This document shows positions 7,189-8,801 of a stretch of 8,801 nt of DNA, one piece after another. The notes under the pieces were generated by a model. The model was not told the DNA's origin. It did no database searches and saw nothing but the letters and a program-made list of their open reading frames with translations. This DNA is from Tepidimonas sp. (GTDB lineage Bacteria; Pseudomonadota; Gammaproteobacteria; Burkholderiales; Burkholderiaceae_C): positions 1-8,801 of the forward strand of contig JANWZF010000095.1 of NCBI GenBank assembly GCA_025054905.1, read 5' to 3'. The number at the start of each line of letters is the position of its first letter. The stretch's first letter is position 1. Both the position numbers and the translations under genes were made by a program.

Positions 7189-7278
7189 ATGATCACTGTG
7201 CGCCGCCGCACTTTTGATGACCGCCTGGCCGCCGCCCTCAAGACCGGCCGCCGGGAGGCCTGGCCCTGGCGACGCTGA
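7189..7278 (+). CDS. trpL: Putative trp operon leader peptide (29 aa, two near-adjacent Trp codons)
   Basis: This short ORF, ATG at 7189 to TGA at 7276-7278, encodes MITVRRRTFDDRL... and ends EAWPWRR. The two Trp codons, TGG at 7261 and 7267, are separated by one Pro codon and sit four and two codons before the final Arg pair and stop. It lies 129 bp upstream of trpE on the same strand. Short ORFs with clustered Trp codons before trpE are the hallmark of ribosome-mediated attenuation: scarce charged tRNA-Trp stalls the ribosome and changes folding of the RNA ahead of trpE. No Shine-Dalgarno precedes the ATG, and the promoter motif places the 5' end at the ATG, so translation may be leaderless, as described for trpL of Sinorhizobium meliloti. 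The peptide itself probably has no enzymatic role. Two Trp codons is a modest signal in one sequence; conservation in relatives would settle it. Confidence 0.6.
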   Translation: MITVRRRTFDDRLAAALKTGRREAWPWRR

Positions 7279-7407
7279 GACGTCTGGCCTTGTTCGACGC
7301 CGCGCGCCCGCCGTGTTGCCGGTGCGCGCCGTCGGCCCCATCCCCTGCCGCGCTGCATCTACGGGTGCCCTCCCCAGGCGCGGCGTGCCGTCAGGAGCCT
7401 TGTTGCC
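7256..7407 (+). promoter_or_regulatory. Candidate trp attenuator leader RNA with alternative stems
   Basis: The 129 bp between the leader-ORF stop and trpE hold no further gene but several inverted repeats. Stem A pairs AGGCCTGG (7256-7263, containing the first Trp codon) with TCTGGCCT (7283-7290), with one T-T mismatch and one G-U pair. Stem B pairs 7294-7308 with 7321-7335 (core GACGCCGCGCGCC with GGTGCGCGCCGTC), about 14 pairs with one C-C mismatch and a 12-nt loop. Stem C pairs 7346-7354 with 7377-7385 (core GCCGCGC/GCGCGGC), ending 7 nt before the trpE Shine-Dalgarno. CGCGCC (7325-7330) can instead pair with GGCGCG (7377-7382), which would break both B and C. No U-run follows any stem. 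Stems were found by eye, without energy calculation, and GC-rich sequence folds easily. Confidence 0.45.
7393..7397 (+). promoter_or_regulatory. Shine-Dalgarno of trpE, fixing the GTG start
   Basis: AGGAG lies 10 nt before the GTG at 7408. No other in-frame start is better placed, so this site decides the trpE start. The short repeat GCCTTGTT just after it (7397-7404) also occurs at 7287-7294 in the leader. Confidence 0.75.
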
Positions 7408-8801
7408 GTGATCACCGAACTCGAATTCCAGCATCTGGCCGCCCAGGGCTATCACCGCATCCCGCTGATCGTGGAGGCCTTTGCCGATCTGGAGACGCCG
7501 CTGTCGCTGTACCTGAAGCTGGCCCACGCCGATGGGGGTGGGCGCAACAGCTTCCTGCTCGAGTCGGTGGTGGGCGGCGAGCGCTTTGGCCGCTACAGCT
7601 TCATCGGTCTGCCGGCGCGTACCTGGCTGCGCGCCAGCGGCTTTGGCGCCCAGGCCCGCACCGAAGTGGTGCGCGACGGCGTGGTGGTGGAAACCCTGAG
7701 CGGCAATCCGCTCGATGCGATTGCGGCGTACCAGCAACGCTGGCGCGTGGCGCTGCCCCCGGGCTTGCCGCGCTTCTGCGGCGGACTGGCCGGCTACTTC
7801 GGCTACGACACGGTGCGCCACATCGAGCGCAAGCTGCAGGACAGCTGTCCGCCCGACGACCTGGGGTTGCCCGACATCCTGCTGCTGCAGACCGAGGAGC
7901 TGGCCGTGATCGACAACCTGTCGGGCAAGCTCTACCTGATCGTCTACACCGACCCGGCCCAGCCGGAGGCGTACGCGCGCGCGCGCCAGCGCCTGCGCGA
8001 GCTCAAGGAGCGCTTGCGCCACCCGGTCAGCGCGCCCAGTGTGCAGCCGGGCCCGGCGCAGCCGGTGCAGCACGAGCGCACGCCGCAGGATTTCATGGCG
8101 GCGGTGCAAGAGGCCAAGCGCCTGATCCAGCAGGGCGACTTCATGCAGATCGTGATCGGGCAGCGGCTGCACAAACCCTTCGCGCACAGTCCACTGAGCC
8201 TGTACCGTGCGCTGCGCTCGCTCAACCCCAGCCCCTACATGTACTACTACAACCTGGCCGGGGCCGATGCGCGCGGCAGCGATCTGCACCTCGTGGGCGC
8301 CTCACCCGAGATCCTGGTGCGCCAGGAGCGCACCGACGCCGGGGTGAAGGTCACCATCCGCCCGCTGGCCGGCACGCGCCCGCGCGGGGCCACGCCCGAG
8401 CAGGACCGCGCTGCCGAGCAGGACCTTCTGGCCGACCCGAAGGAGCGGGCCGAGCATGTCATGCTGATCGACCTGGCGCGCAACGACCTTGGCCGCATCG
8501 CCCAAATCGGCAGCGTCAAGGTCACCGAAGCGTTTGCGGTGGAGCGCTACAGCCACGTGATGCACATCGTCAGCAACGTCGAGGGCCTGCTGCGCCCGGG
8601 GCTGAGCAGCATGGATGTGCTGCGCGCCACCTTTCCCGCCGGCACGCTGACCGGCGCGCCCAAGGTGCATGCGATGGAGCTGATCGACCGGCTGGAGCCG
8701 ACCAAACGCGGCATCTATGGCGGTGCGGTCGGCTACCTGAGCTGGGCCGGCGACATGGACCTGGCCATCGCCATCCGCACCGGGGTCGTGCACAACGGCA
8801 C
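7408..8801 (+). CDS. trpE: Anthranilate synthase component I (TrpE), 3' end missing
   Basis: TrpE converts chorismate to anthranilate, the committed step of tryptophan synthesis, using ammonia supplied by the TrpG glutaminase subunit. The frame is open from GTG at 7408 to the window edge: 464 complete codons. The usual length is about 500, so only a few dozen residues are missing. The N-terminal domain has the tryptophan feedback-site signature LLES (50-53) in SFLLESVVGGERFGRYSFIG. The chorismate-binding domain begins near 225 and shows AKRLIQQGDFMQIVIGQR, GASPEILVR (297-305), IRPLAGTRPRG (317-327), the acidic EQDLLADPKERAEHVMLIDLARNDLGR segment, HVMHIVSNVEG (382-392) and the Mg-chorismate motif AGTLTGAPKVHAMELID (411-427), then GIYGGAVGYLSW. 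This arrangement separates it from salicylate or isochorismate synthases. TrpE is favoured over PabB by the LLES motif and the Trp-rich leader ORF upstream. An intact LLES suggests feedback inhibition by tryptophan. Confidence 0.96.
   Translation, partial: MITELEFQHLAAQGYHRIPLIVEAFADLETPLSLYLKLAHADGGGRNSFLLESVVGGERFGRYSFIGLPARTWLRASGFGAQARTEVVRDGVVVETLSGNPLDAIAAYQQRWRVALPPGLPRFCGGLAGYFGYDTVRHIERKLQDSCPPDDLGLPDILLLQTEELAVIDNLSGKLYLIVYTDPAQPEAYARARQRLRELKERLRHPVSAPSVQPGPAQPVQHERTPQDFMAAVQEAKRLIQQGDFMQIVIGQRLHKPFAHSPLSLYRALRSLNPSPYMYYYNLAGADARGSDLHLVGASPEILVRQERTDAGVKVTIRPLAGTRPRGATPEQDRAAEQDLLADPKERAEHVMLIDLARNDLGRIAQIGSVKVTEAFAVERYSHVMHIVSNVEGLLRPGLSSMDVLRATFPAGTLTGAPKVHAMELIDRLEPTKRGIYGGAVGYLSWAGDMDLAIAIRTGVVHNG

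Noticed and set aside
7294..7335. Classical intrinsic terminator in the trp leader
   Set aside because: The hairpin is strong but is followed by GCCCCATCCCC rather than a U-run, so I keep it only as a candidate regulatory stem.
6697..8289. Minus-strand open frame of 530 codons across the uvrA start, the trp leader and trpE
   Set aside because: It runs opposite unmistakable TrpE and in a wrong frame of UvrA. No family motifs are visible.
8302..8793. Minus-strand open frame of 163 codons opposite trpE
   Set aside because: It is a shadow of the chorismate-binding domain of TrpE.
1..8801. Mobile element, CRISPR array, tRNA or novel defence system
   Set aside because: I saw no transposase motifs, terminal inverted repeats, regularly spaced repeats, cloverleaf sequences or unknown gene cassettes. 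Every large coding frame is a recognisable core gene.

Overview
The window is GC-rich chromosomal DNA, densely packed with housekeeping genes and with strong G/C at third codon positions. It reads as a betaproteobacterium of the order Burkholderiales, probably near the Comamonadaceae. This rests on the overall look of TrpE, PSD and UvrA and on base composition; it is inference, not a database match. I see no transposase, integrase, CRISPR array, tRNA, rRNA or prophage gene.

Layout from left to right: (1) the first 46 codons of an ABC-transporter ATPase on the minus strand, cut by the left edge; (2) a plus-strand phosphatidylserine decarboxylase gene (psd), divergent from it; (3) a convergent minus-strand block, read right to left as uvrA, then gor (glutathione reductase), then amn (AMP nucleosidase), with gor and amn only 10 bp apart; (4) a divergent plus-strand unit made of a 29-codon leader ORF and a partial trpE, cut by the right edge.

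The genes cover membrane phospholipid synthesis (psd), adenylate turnover (amn), thiol redox balance (gor), nucleotide excision repair (uvrA) and the first committed step of tryptophan synthesis (trpE). They do not form one pathway. The only clear operon candidate is gor-amn.

The most interesting part is the 219 bp between the probable trp transcription start and trpE (about 7189-7407). It holds a 29-codon ORF ending Trp-Pro-Trp-Arg-Arg-stop, an extended -10 motif placed so that transcription would begin on the ORF's own ATG, and several GC-rich inverted repeats before a good Shine-Dalgarno site and the GTG start of trpE. This looks like a tryptophan attenuator with a leaderless trpL peptide. 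It lacks a U-tract terminator, so the mechanism may not be the classical enterobacterial one.

About 70% G+C creates many long stop-free antisense frames, one of more than 1,200 codons; these are shadows and are left out. The largest non-coding stretch is the trpL-trpE leader; no other gap exceeds about 100 bp.
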